Shown here: piece by piece, positions 42,885-53,910 of the stretch | Position numbering within the stretch: position 1 is the first letter of the stretch | Layout: the number at the start of each line of letters is the position of its first letter | Assembly: GCF_029407905.1 (NCBI RefSeq) | Contig: NC_073630.1 | Span: forward strand, 42,247,001 to 42,311,000 | Direction: 5' to 3' | Origin: Bubalus kerabau | Taxonomy: Eukaryota > Chordata > Mammalia > Artiodactyla > Bovidae | DNA: 64,000 nucleotides | Position numbers and translations under genes: made by a program | Notes under the pieces: generated by a model | What the model saw: only the letters and a program-made list of their open reading frames with translations | Told to the model about the DNA's origin: nothing | Databases searched by the model: none

Positions 42885-42966
42885 GCAGACGTTTGCTAGA
42901 ATAAAAGCTTGGTTACCTGGAATCCAAGTTCCTAGTGCTGGATCCATTGCTTCAGTTCTGACTGAG
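42885..42966 (+). other. Candidate exon bounded by good splice sites
   Basis: 82 bases lie between TTTTTCTTTATCTGCAG and GAG/GTAAGTAA, a near-consensus donor. One of three frames stays open throughout and reads QTFARIKAWLPGIQV and onward to SVLTE. A second acceptor four bases later (GCAG) would leave 78 bases, exactly 26 codons. I recognise no protein. The acceptor is built from MIR text. Without RNA evidence this could be a decoy site pair. Confidence 0.3.
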
Positions 42967-43449
42967 GTAAGTAATAATAACCAGAAGCAGTAGGATATAG
43001 CACTGAACTCTATTACAGGTGAAAACTATGGAAACTATCTTCTATTGCAGAAAAGGGCAGACAACAGAAAGGGTCAAAATCGAAGGGAACCTATGTGCAA
43101 TTATATTGTTCCATGGCATAGAATGCACCTTACTTTAAAAACATGGTATTTATTCCCCCAAAAAGCAATGGACTATAATGGCATGGTAAAAAGAATGTTT
43201 TTTCACATATTTTCAGTCAACCATAGGATTCTCACTACTGTATATACTGTTTCCTGTCTTCTATGCTGTACATTTCCCTGGTATCACACATACCCATCAA
43301 ATCTCTGCTGCTCCTTTTTTTTTTTTTCATCCTTCTGAATTTGTAGAGTTTCTTAGACCTGGGTCTGTACCTTATTCTCACTCTGTAGGAAAACTTACAT
43401 ACAACTACAGTTTTAATCATCACCACATGTCAAAACCTCCCAAATATAA

Positions 43450-44505
43450 ATCTCCAAGTCCTGACCTTTTGTTTGAGTTTCAGATCTGTGTACCCAGCTG
43501 TCTTTTTTATATCTCCAGTTAGACATCTCAAAGTCACCTTGAATTCAACACATTCAAAGACAAATGCTTGTGCCAACCTGTTTTTTTGTGTCCCCCCACC
43601 CCTACCTCTGGGGTACTTTCCTCAATCAATGACACTGCTTTCCATAAAGTTGCATAGACAAATGTTAGAGTTCACCTTGGAGGTCTTTTTCTCCATCTTG
43701 AATCCATCAAGTTCTCTGTATTTCTACCATTATTTTCCTATCTAAGCTAATGTTAGGTCTCTGTCTATTCTTGCCCCTCTCAATTCAATTTATATTTTAT
43801 AGTCAAGGTGATTATTTTAATATGTGAATATGAATGGCAACATATGTTTTGGCTTTTGGTCTGTGGGTATGCTTGTAGTAGAAGAATAAACTCTTTTTCA
43901 CATCTCATCATCAAGTTTCCTGGTGCCTCCCATTGGCTGGATGGGAGCCCATTGATACAGTTTTCAGAGCTTTGTCTTCTAAGGTATATAGTGGGGTGGG
44001 AAAGGGTATAGAGTAGATCTGGAGGGCTACATGGAGCATGAAGTTTCCCAGCCCAACTGCTAGTCAGTTCTCTGCCTTACCTCCTGCCAAATGTCATGCC
44101 ATTCTTCTTTCTAACACTCTGTTCTGCCTACACTGTCTTCTTCATTAAGCTACTTGAGTAAGCTCCCTGCTTTCCATACGCTGATCACTCTACCTAGAAA
44201 GGCCCCATTGCCCACTCTCTTTACTTAGATAACTTTACTTATTTTTCATGTATTAGCACCAACATCACTTCCACATGGAAGCCTTCCCCATATTCCCAGA
44301 TTGGGTCAGTCCTCCTGTTACATGCTCCAGTAATATCATGCACCTTTATTTCATGGTACTCGTCATAGGTTTATATTTTATATTCTTATCTGATTTCTTG
44401 ATTAATGTCTGACTCCTCTGTGAAACTGTAACTCCTCAGGATCTGAAATGATGCATGGCACATGAGAGCTATTTACACAATATTTGTGAAATTAATAAAT
44501 GCACT
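43450..44505 (+). mobile_element. L2 LINE 3' region, diverged
   Basis: The best blocks are at 44100-44505: CTGTTCTGCCTACACTGTCTTC, CATGGAAGCCTTCCCCATA, CCTTTATTTCATGGTACTCGTCATAG, TGTGAAACTGTAACTCCTCAGG and ATATTTGTGAAATTAATAAATG. All lie in the L2 order. The first part, 43450-44100, is weaker. Confidence 0.6.
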
Positions 44506-45719
44506 TACTGATATCATAGTGCATAAGTGAAAAGGAAAAGAGAAAGTTTTGAATGGATGACTCACAAATCTTTATTTCACAACTCTTTCCTTCTAAATTT
44601 CAGGAAGAAAGTGAGCGCTCATTAAATATTACATATCTATCTAGAAGTTGAACTTACAACTTAATGAATGCAATACATAGTAATGCATATATGTAGAACC
44701 TAGTTTTCAGAGGAAATGTCTAAAATTAGGTAAAGAATTTTCTTACTGCAAAAGTTGTCATGAGACACTGAAAAATCACAGTTCTGTCCATTGGTTTAGG
44801 TTTTCTGGTAGAAAATCAAAGAAATACATAAGCTGAATGCCGCTGAGCATTTCTAGAGCTCTTTCCCTCCCACAAGATCTTATTTGGCTAAGTGCACATA
44901 CTTGTGTTGCTAAAGGAAATCAAAAGCAAGCGTGGTGACTTTTAGTCTGCATTTTAAGTGGTCTGAGGCATTTTTAGACATCAAATTGAAGAGTGCTTCC
45001 ATTGAAGCTTCATGAGAAATCTTCCCCTGGGTCTCAGAGGAAAACTGAGACTTGGTGTGCTTTTTCACTGTATGTCTTGGTAGAATGGAAAAAGCCCAGA
45101 TGCAAACAAAAAACCACTTCAAGCCTTCAGCTATTAGGCACTTAAGGTATAAGGATTCTTTTTGACAATACCAAGTTGTGTGGAGGATTATATTCATGAA
45201 ATATAAACCTATCATCTGCCATTTGTGGTTCAAATTTTACTTGGGTGGGAAGAAGAAGGCATAATATATTCCCCTGATTAATTTAAAAGGTGTATGTAAA
45301 ACATTTTGGGACTTTCATCCAAATCCCTGAAACTTTATAGCAATAGTTTAATGGGTATTTGGTCACCAGCTTAGTAGGTATTGGTGTGAATTAATTTTTA
45401 TTCTACACTATGTTCATACCATTTTATACTATTCTTTTAATTTAAGGGATTAGTGAGCAGCATAATGAGTAGGGGTTATTAGAAGGATACTGACAGTAAA
45501 CAGATAAGCTCAAGACTTTTGAGCTTGTCATCTTTAATTTGTTATTTAGTGTTTTATTTCCCAAGTTTGTGTTAGTAATTGGTCTTTCAAAACAAATCAT
45601 ATAAAATAAAAAGAGGTTTGTCTCTTCACTGTTTAACATGAATGACTTGAAATGTCAGATGAAATATTGTTAAATTACTAGAGAACTAAAATATTTATCA
45701 AACAACTACATGGCTTAGC

Positions 45720-46090
45720 CACAGTGTTGGGCACTGCATCAGTTAGCTCTTGTAACATTAGAGATGTGTAAGAGATTATCCCAATAACAAGTGATGTAGA
45801 ATGGTCCTTTATACTCATGGGTCTGTTGGTCAGGTTCTGCTGATCTAGGTTGGGCTACCTGGGGCAGCCCTACTTAAAGCTGCAGTTGAGTGAAGTGGCA
45901 TAAGCAACTCTGCTTCGTATGTTCCTCATCCAGAGGAACATATGAAGGTTCCTCTGCCCAGAAACCTAGCTAAGGCATGTTCTCATGACAATGGCAGTAA
46001 CACAAGAGAACAAACAAACACACAAGGCCTCTGAGGACCTAGGCTCAGAACTATTGTATTCATCATAGTTACCCACATGTCATATGACCA
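45720..46090 (+). repeat. Old interspersed repeat, family not assigned
   Basis: TGTTGGTCAGGTTCTGCTGATCTAGGTTGGGCTACCTGGG has the rhythm of a widespread mammalian repeat, with TCATATGACCAAAGCTAA near its end. A perfect 10-bp inverted repeat (TATGTTCCTC / GAGGAACATA, 5-base loop) lies at 45918-45942. Confidence 0.4.
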
Positions 46091-46106
46091 AAGCTAATTA
46101 TGTGTG

Positions 46107-46333
46107 CGTGCTCAGTCACTTCAGTCACTTCAGTTGTGTCCGACTCTTTGTGGCCCTGTGGACTGTAGCCCACCAGGCTCCTCTATCCATGGGATTCTCC
46201 AGGTAAGAATACTGGAGTGGGTTGCCATGCCCTCCTCCAGGGTATCTTCCCCACCCAGGGATTGAACCCACATGTATTATATTTTCTGCATTGGCAGGCA
46301 GTTTCTTTACTACTAACATCATATGGGAAGCCC
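46107..46333 (-). mobile_element. Bov-tA SINE, minus strand
   Basis: The tail end has a duplicated CACTTCAGT (46118-46135). Body and head follow, ending in GGGCTTCCCATATGATG on minus. An A-run follows at 46369-46388 and an AAAC repeat at 46465-46486. Confidence 0.9.
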
Positions 46334-47039
46334 ATATTCATTCATATGTACATGCAAAACAGAAGCAAAAATAAAAAAAAAAAAAAAACAGTGTTTATTC
46401 TCACCAGTCATATATTGTCTTGTCTTTGATTTCATTCCATTCTATTCTACTGGATTTCATGTAAAAACAAACAAACAAACAAAAAACCTTCTCTTTATCT
46501 CAAACTGAATTGGTTTCATCATGCACTAATAAGTTACAAACCATGAATTGAAAATCGCTTAGTATGGTAAATTTTGAGTATCTGGCAAGACGTTAAGTGT
46601 GAGGGGAATTTAGAGAGAGATGGAATCACACAAGCTGACAGACATGCACCAAGAAGAGAGAATTAAAGTTGTTTCATCAAGAAAGGTACACCACAGACAC
46701 TCATATACAATAGTGATATATGAGTGATATAATATTGATAGTGGATTAGTCCTTCTGACCTCGATGTTTTTGGATATCAGTATAGTTACACTATAGAGAG
46801 CAGTGATACTACAAAGAGTAGTTTGATAATAATAGTTGCATAAAGACTCCTAAAAAATAGCTATGATTTAATTCTACTTAATTGGGTTTCCATTAATAAA
46901 TGTTTTAAAGTATTTAGCATTTGTCTGTGCATCATGATATAGTAGTAGAGATCAGATTATAGGCATATTTCCAGAGAACTTACAATTGAAGTTTACAAAG
47001 ATAACTCTAAAACTTACTATGTCTTCAATAATGCACTGA

Positions 47040-47265
47040 AAAAATTTTTGAACTTTTACTACATATTGTCTTTGTTCCAAGTGGCTTATAAGCATCATCT
47101 CATTTAAACTAATGACAACCCCAGGAGGTGATTACCATTATTCAACTTAATTCAAAATTAAAAACTGAAGCTCAGAGAAGTGGGGCTTCCTTCCTAAGTC
47201 TGCCCAGCTAGTATACGATGAAGTCAAGATTTGGATCCAAGTCTTTTCACTCCAATGCCTAAACA
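47040..47265 (-). mobile_element. MIR SINE, minus strand
   Basis: ATAAGCATCATCTCATTTAAAC, AATGACAACCCCAGGAGGTG, TTACCATTATTC and AAACTGAAGCTCAGAGAAGTGG, then CCCAGCTAGTATACGATG and GATTTGGATCCAAGTC, give the whole MIR in reverse. One of the clearest MIR copies in the window. Confidence 0.82.
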
Positions 47266-47329
47266 CAAAACTCTTAGTATATGAGCTGGGAGAGGTATGA
47301 ATGAAATTTCTCCTAGAACTTTTGGAGAG

Positions 47330-47458
47330 GATGTGCCCCTGCTAACATCTAGATTTCAGAGTTCCTGCCTGCAGAACTATGAGAGGATAAATTATCGTAG
47401 TTTTAAGCTACCTCCTTTGTGGCAATTTGTTATGGCAGGGCTAGGAAACTAATGGAGA
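47330..47458 (+). mobile_element. MLT1 LTR 3' end
   Basis: ACATCTAGATTTCAGAGTTCC, GCAGAACTATGAGAGGATAAATTATCG, TTTTAAGCTACC and TTGTTATGGCAGGGCTAGG match the last third of MLT1. Confidence 0.8.
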
Positions 47459-49021
47459 CAGCTTGACAAAAAACAGGTATATTCATATAATAATCAACAT
47501 TTTCCTACAAGTTATGTAGAAGGACAAGTAGGGGATTTAGAAACCAAATATGATGTTTAGGAAGCACACTTTTTCAAGGAAATTTACCAGGGCCTGTATT
47601 ATTGAATTCCCAGGTGCAAACTGAATATTTACTCTCCAATCCAATAAGATTTTGTACATAACACTGATCAAGAGATATCTTTCTTTGTTCAGTTAGGGCT
47701 TCATTTCACATATAATTCAATAACAGCATGACCATTGATTCTCAAATAAGTTCTATAAGAGAGATTAATCATAGCTTTGTTTCACATGCACTTTGGCGAC
47801 CAAGGAAAAATAATGACCACAGACCAAGTCATCAGTGTCATTGCTGTCAGGGCTCCAACAGGGGCAGGGGCAAGCTGACCCTGAGTCATGAGCTCAGTAA
47901 ATAAGATGGAAAGGCTTGACCCTGTCCCTGGCTGTGCTCAGCAGTCCAAATCCAATAACACAAACACACACAGCAAGGGGCAGACACAAGAGTGCTCAAG
48001 TGGTCACATGGGATGGAGGTTTAGAATGTCAGGATCCCATGCAAGAGTTGGGACTTGAGATCATCAGAATTTTTCACACACAAAAATTGTGACTCAGAGT
48101 CTTTTGAAATCTCCTGATTTTTAAGTACTGTCAAGTATTTCAAATTAAGTAACTCTGTACAGGCTGTATAGAGAACACTAGCAAACTATATACGTCACTA
48201 CAGACTATAGCGATTCCTCTGATTAAATAGATTTCTTTTCAGTTTAGTCTCAGGGCAGCAGGATTCGTGAAGCGAACAGAGATGGTATAACCAGGTAAGG
48301 ATTTAAATCTTTTTTATCTGCAGATTGTCCAGAGCTGGGCTACTAAGATTCTTTAGCCCAGTTAGCAGGGTAAATTTAAAAAAACAAAGCAAAACAATAA
48401 ACCCAAGCAACTGAAGACAGAAAAAAAAAAAAAAAGAACAAAGAGAACAAAGATATGTCCTTGGTACCAAAGATAGAATCAAAAGGGACTAGTCTAATGG
48501 ATTGGGCTTAGCATCCATGAGAGTAAGGAAGGCTGAGAAAACTTTCTTGCTCTATTCCCCTAATGCATGAGAATTTAAATAGTAAAAGTCCAAACTGCCT
48601 TTATATCCATTCATTATTATGCTTGGAGATTTTAATATACTGCCGAAATTGTTTCTCACTAGGGTTAAATGATGCTGAAACATAGGTAACTATTATCATT
48701 ATCTGCAATATGAAAAAGGGCTGAAAAGTAGGGACTGGTTATTACCATAAAACGTGGAAAGTTTAGCTTTTAAAGTCATGTTGTCAGGTACCACTTGCTC
48801 CCTTTGTTTATATTCATGGTGAAGCCAGGATCTGAAGTAGCCACAAGCCACATGTAGCTATTTAGCACTTGAAATGTGGCTGGCAGAAAGAAATGTACTT
48901 AATGTAAGTGGACACCAGATTGCAAAGATTTATTACCAAAAAAAAAGGTAAAAAATATCATTAATATTTTTATGATAATTATATGTTGAAATAAAGAAAA
49001 TTTGCATATATACAGTTAAAT

Positions 49022-49232
49022 AGGGCTTCCCAGGTGGCACTAGTAATAGAGAATCTGCCTGACAATACAGAAGACGAAAGAGATGGATTTAATCCCCGGG
49101 TCAGGAAGATCCCCTGCAGTAGGAAGCAGCAATTCACTCCAGTATTCTTGCCTGGAAAATTCCATGGATAGAGGAGCCTGGCGGGCTTCAGTCCTTAGGG
49201 GTCGCAAAGAGCCAGTCACAACTGAGCAAGCA
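49022..49232 (+). mobile_element. Bov-tA SINE, plus strand
   Basis: Head GGGCTTCCCAGGTGGCACTAG, altered B-box (GATTTAATCCCC), body and degraded tail CAAAGAGCCAGTCACAACTG. It is an old copy. Confidence 0.9.
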
Positions 49233-50683
49233 TTCAGGTACTTCCTCTTCTCCACATCTACCCCCTTCCTTAATTAGCAACTGTTTGAACCTGCTCATTT
49301 AAAACTCGGGGAAAATCACATAGGCTGAATGAAGCCTATTTCCTATAATCTAGAAATGGGGGCCACAGAAAGGCTTTTCTGCCCAGGGGTCCCATAGGGC
49401 CATGCTCAGTATCAAAACTGGTTTTAATATCTCTACAAAATTTAAAATGTCATGTGTGCCCTGTATTTGTGGCTCACATTTCTTTCTATTGGATGACACT
49501 GCCTTGGAGGGTTATGAGGTTGGTATCTATTTGATATTCATCAAAACCCTAAGTTTATGACCAGTGTTTACATGGTACCTGGATAAGATAGTGTCATGTA
49601 GATCAAAGCAGCATTTATTTTTCAGGAATTAGGCAGATATTAGCAGTATAATCTTATGAACATGCCTTGTAAGTGATGGGTACTTCATACAAGTATTTAT
49701 GCCAAATACTTTGATGAATGCCTGTCAAAGCAATCTTCACTAAATGAGAAAGTATAATTCTAAATCATAGCAGAAATGATAGTTTACATGCTGCATTACC
49801 CAACTCAATCTTCATAGTATATTTTCTATAATGAATTTCCACGTGATAACAAGTCCAGATGGAACATTTTGATGATCAGTAAGCATTTTAGATCAATTTA
49901 TTATGAATGAAAGGCATTTATCTGTTCCTCACACAATTTAATTTGCATTCCCTTTCTAAAATCTTAAAGCCCAACAGAGGGAACTATAATGGACATTAAA
50001 CCAATTCAAAGTTGTGAGCACTTAGTTTTCTCATGTAACATAGTTGTCTTTAGAATACAAATGGAGGCATTAATTTGGAAAGAAAATATAAATTTTGCTG
50101 TTGATGAAAGAAATATTTGAGTTTATGCTATTCAGGCAAAGGAATAATTTTTCACGAAATTATGGTTTCTAATAAGAAATTCAAATATTGTCAATTTGAA
50201 TTTAAATGATAGGAACGGTTGCTATATCCATTCAGGAAGACAGAAATTTAAATGAACGAGATTACTAAGATATCCATAATGTTCTCAGCATTATTATATA
50301 CTGGTGCTATTGATGCTTATGTGTGTAAAATTGTCATGGTTCAGTGACGTTAGTTAAATGTCCTTTATGTAGATTAGACTGTGTAAAATAATAGAATTGT
50401 AAACTTTTAATGCTGGAAAAGAAAGAACCTGTAGTCCAGTCCTCTGATCAAAGCATGTAACACACTTTCCATCATTTCCAGATGGTTATTATCTAAATGC
50501 CTCTGCTTCAAACCTCTAGTTATAAAGAATTCACAACCTCACAGCACATTCACATTTTACTACCTCTTAATATTTTCAGACATTTTAAGCCATGGTTTTC
50601 TTTGCATAATTTCATATTCTACTTCCCTAAAACTTATGTATACAGGGAATTGTCTCTTGCTGCCAGATGTATTTCATTTCCCC
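49233..50683. other. Single-copy DNA with a candidate conserved block
   Basis: About 49780-50300 is free of recognisable repeats and rich in homeodomain-like ATTA words. 50405-50600 resembles an old unassigned repeat (CTGTAGTCCAGTCCTCTG, then GCCTCTGCTTCAAACCTC). No coding frame is supported. Confidence 0.4.
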
Positions 50684-50953
50684 TGCTGCTGCTGCTGCTA
50701 AGTCGCTTCAGTCGTGTCCGACTCTGTGCGACCCCACAGATGACAGCCCACCAGGCTCCCCCGTCCCTGGGATTCTCCAGGCAAGAACACAGGACTGGGT
50801 TGCCATTTCCTTCTCCAATGCATGAAAGTGAAAAGTGAAAGTGAAGTCACTCAGTCGTGTCCAACTCTTAGGGACCCCATGGACTGTAGCCCACCAGACT
50901 CCTCCATCCATGGGATTTTCCAGGCAAGAGTACTGGAGTGGGGTGCCATTCCT
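50684..50953 (-). mobile_element. BOV-A2 SINE, minus strand
   Basis: The reverse AGC tail (CTGCTGCTGCTGCTAAGTCG) is at the low end. Both bodies and the linker ATGCATGAAAGTGAAAAGTG are present. The outer body ends near GGGGTGCCATTCC. Confidence 0.95.
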
Positions 50954-51291
50954 AGTACTTCCTAAAAACAACCAATACACGGTGTTGAATGAATAATATT
51001 AGAAACACAAAAAATTCATCTTCTTATGTGCCATCCTACCTAATTGGGTAATGCAATTTTGTGTTCTGTTGTTTTAAGGATACTGTCTTGAGAAAGATTT
51101 ATAAGGCTGCATAGTACATAAGGATTTGGGTATAGAGTAGAGGTCTTAAGTCAAAATTTCTTAGTACGCTAGTTCATTGACCTGGGACAAATTATTTAAC
51201 TTTGATCAGAAAAGCTCTGTCTTTCACATTAGCATCTGGAGTCAGACTTCTTTTGTTAAGAGAGTTATTCTAATTTTAAGTATTTGTAAGG
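50954..51291. other. Single-copy spacer, no feature seen
   Basis: AT-rich and unrecognised, between two BOV-A2 copies. Confidence 0.4.
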
Positions 51292-51500
51292 TACTATGGG
51301 GTCCCTAGGAGTCGGACACGACCGAGCGACTTCACTTTCACTTTTCACTTTCATGCACTGGAGAAGGAAATGGCAACCCACTCCAGTGTTCTTGCCTAGA
51401 GAATCCCAGGGACGGGGGAGCCTGGTGGGCTGCCATCTCTGGGGTCACACAGAGTCGGACACGACTGAAGCGACTTAGCAGCAGCAGCAGCAGCAGCAAT
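51292..51500 (+). mobile_element. BOV-A2 SINE, 5'-truncated
   Basis: Only the last about 40 bp of the left body remain (GGAGTCGGACACGACCGAGC), then the linker, the full right body (CCCAGGGACGGGGGAGCC) and seven AGC units. Confidence 0.94.
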
Positions 51501-51678
51501 TCAATCAAATGCCTCACTTCACCGAGGTAGTCAGCTTAAAACAATCTGTATAAGATAAAGTGAAAGACAAATTTTACTTATTCTCAGGGAGCTTGCCAAT
51601 AAGGTTGAGAAGATAAAATATATTCATATGTAAGGAGAGTGAGTTGACATGTACCAGAGCAGTGGTATTAAAGAGCCA

Positions 51679-51850
51679 TGAGAGCATGGTAGTTAAGAGC
51701 AAGGGCTCTAGAGCCAGGCTTCCTGAGTTCACATCCCTACCCCATTGCTTATTAGCTATGCGTCTAGGACAAGCCATATAACCCCTGTAAATTAGGGACA
51801 GTAAAAGTAGTTTAAGGCATTGTAAATTAAATGATATACTATGTGAAAAA
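51679..51850 (+). mobile_element. MIR SINE
   Basis: GGTAGTTAAGAGCAAGGGCTC, AGAGCCAGGCTTCCTGAGTTC, TTGCTTATTAGCTATGCG and TAGGACAAGCCATATAACCC give the 5' and central MIR text in order. A well-preserved head. Confidence 0.85.
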
Positions 51851-51905
51851 AATATGGATAGTGTTAGTTGCACAGGAGACATTTATGAATGATATATAAT
51901 ACTTA

Positions 51906-53910
51906 CTTCAGTTCAGTTGCTCAGTCATGCATGACTCTTTGAGAGCCCATGGACTGCAGCACGCCAGGCTTCCCTGTCCATCACCAACTCCCGGAGTTCA
52001 CTCAAACTCATGTCCATTGAGTACGTGATGCCATCCAGCCATCTCATCCTCTGTTGTCCCCTTCTTCTCCTGGCTTCAGTCTTTACCAGCATCAAGGTCT
52101 TTTCCAATGAGTCAGTTCTCCGAATCAGGTGGCCAAAGTATTGGAGTTTCAGCTTCAGCATCAGTCCTTGCAATGAAAATTCAGGACTGATTTTCTTTAG
52201 AATGGACTGGTTGGATTTCCTTGCAGTCCAAGGGACTCTCAAGAGTTTTCTCCAACACCACAGTTCAAAAGCATCAATTCTTCGGTGCTCAGCTTTCTTT
52301 ATAGTCCAGTTCTCACATCCATACATGACCACTGGAAAAACCATAGCTTTGACTAGATTAACCTTTGTTAGCAAAGTAATGTCTCTGCTTTTTAATATAC
52401 TGTCTAGGTTGGTCATAACCTTCCTTCCAAGGAGTAAGTATCTTTTAATTTCATGGCTGCAGTCACCATCTGCAGTGATTTTGGAGCCCCCCAAAATAAA
52501 ATTAGCCACTGTTTCCACTCTTTCCATATCTATTTCCCATGAAGTGATGGGACCAGAGGCCATAACCTTAGTTTTCTGAATGTTGAGTTTTAAGCCCAAC
52601 TTTTTCACTCTCCTCTTTAACTTTCATCAAGAGGCCCTTTAGTTCTTCTTCACTTTCTTCCATAAGGGTGGTGTCATCTGCATATCTGAGGTTATTGATA
52701 TTTCTCCCGGCAATCTTGATTCCAGCTTGTGCTGCTTCCAGCCCAGCGTTTCTCATGATGTATTCTGCATAGAAGTTAAATAAGCAGGGTGACAATATAC
52801 AGCCTTGACATACTCCTTTTCCTATTTGGAACCAGTCTGTTGTTCCATGTCCAGTTCTAACTGTTGCTTCCTGACCTGTATATAGGTTTCTCAAGAGGCA
52901 GGTCAGATGGTGTGGTATTCTCATCTCTTTCAGAATTTTCCATAGTTTATTGTGATCCACAGAGTCAAAGGCTGTGGTATAGTCAATAAAGCAGAAATAG
53001 ATTTTTTTCTGGAACTCTCTTGCTTTTTCCATGATCCAGTGGATGTTGGCAATTTGATCTCTGGTTCCTCTGCCTTTTCTAAAACTAGCTTGAACATCTG
53101 GAAGCTCACAGTTCACATATTGCTGAAGCCTGACTTGGAGAATTTTGAGCATTACTTTACTAGCGTGTGAAATGAGTGCAATTGTGTGGTAGTTTGAACA
53201 TTCTTTGGCATTGCCTTTCTTTGGGATTGAAATGAAAACTGACCATTTCCAGTTCTGTGGCCACTGCTGAGTTTTCCAAATTTGCTGGCATACTGAGTGC
53301 AGCACTTTCACAGCATCATCTTTCAGGATTTGAAATAGCTCCACTGGAATTCCATCACCTCCAGTAGCTTTGTTCATAGTGATGCTTTCTAAGGCCCACT
53401 TGACTTTGCATTCCAGGATGTCTGGCTCTAGATGAGTGATCACACCATCGTGATTATCTTGGTCATGAAGATCTATTTTGTACAGTTCTTCTGTGTATTC
53501 TTGCCATCTCTTCTTAATATCTTCTACTTCTGTTAGGTCCATACCATTTATGTCCTTTATTGAGTCCATCTTTGCATGAAATCTTCCCTTGGTATTTCTA
53601 ATTTTCTTAAAGAGAGCTCTAGTCTTTCCCATTCTGTTGTTTTCCTCTATTTCTTTGCATTGATTGCTGAAGACACCTTTCTTATCTCTCCTTTCTATTC
53701 TTTGGAACTCTGCATTCAGATGCTTATATCTTTCCTTTTCTCCTTTGCTTTTCGCTTCTCTTCTTTTCACAACTATTTGAACGGCCTCCTCAGTCAGCCA
53801 TTTTGCTTTTTTGCATTTCTTTTCCATGTGGATGTTCTTGATCCCTGTCTCCTGTACAATGTCACGAACCTCCGTCCATAGTTCATCAGGCACTCTATCT
53901 ATCAGATATC
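51906..53910 (-). mobile_element. Fresh BovB (RTE) LINE, 5'-truncated
   Basis: The 3' tail is at 51906 (CTTCAGTTCAGTTGCTCAG on plus). The copy runs about 2.0 kb to a break inside the coding region, after the endonuclease, at about 53907 (TCTATCTATCAGAT). The endonuclease and 5' leader are absent. It is the least decayed BovB of the window. No clear target-site duplication is seen. It cannot retrotranspose without the missing half. Confidence 0.95.
51925..53893 (-). pseudogene. BovB reverse transcriptase, one frame break
   Basis: A 441-codon frame (53893-52568) is followed by a 227-codon frame (52608-51925). Together they span the RTE reverse transcriptase, which copies LINE RNA at nicked DNA. 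Motifs: RT-A AFDSVDHNKLW, RT-B KGVCQGCILSPCLFNFY, RT-C LRYADDTTLM with both catalytic Asp, then KVMASGPITSWEI and the cysteine-bearing KLLRVPWTARKSNQ and RWLDGI regions to the C-terminus. The break is one extra C in a CCC run at 52595-52597, judged against the BovB copy at 20.3 kb. No other stop interrupts it. It starts after the endonuclease, so it lacks the N-terminal half. The 189-codon antisense frame at 52010-52579 is a shadow. Confidence 0.93.

Larger units (their letters stand above)
42967..46106. other. Single-copy DNA with an L2 and an unassigned repeat
   Basis: The L2 at 43450-44505 and the old repeat at 45720-46090 are listed apart. A T-run lies at 43313-43328. The rest, including the 107-codon minus frame at 44910-45233, shows no motif I know. 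Confidence 0.45.
46334..49021. other. Single-copy DNA with MIR and MLT1 remnants
   Basis: Low-complexity A and AAAC runs lie at 46369-46486, and an A-run at 48420-48435. The MIR at 47040 and MLT1 end at 47330 are listed apart. The remainder is unrecognised. Confidence 0.45.

Noticed and set aside
43450..43745. 90-codon frame as a small protein gene
   Set aside because: It falls in a diverged L2 region and shows no codon or motif support.
52010..52579. 189-codon plus-strand frame
   Set aside because: It is the antisense shadow of the BovB reverse transcriptase. The same shadow appears at 20458-20937 over another BovB.
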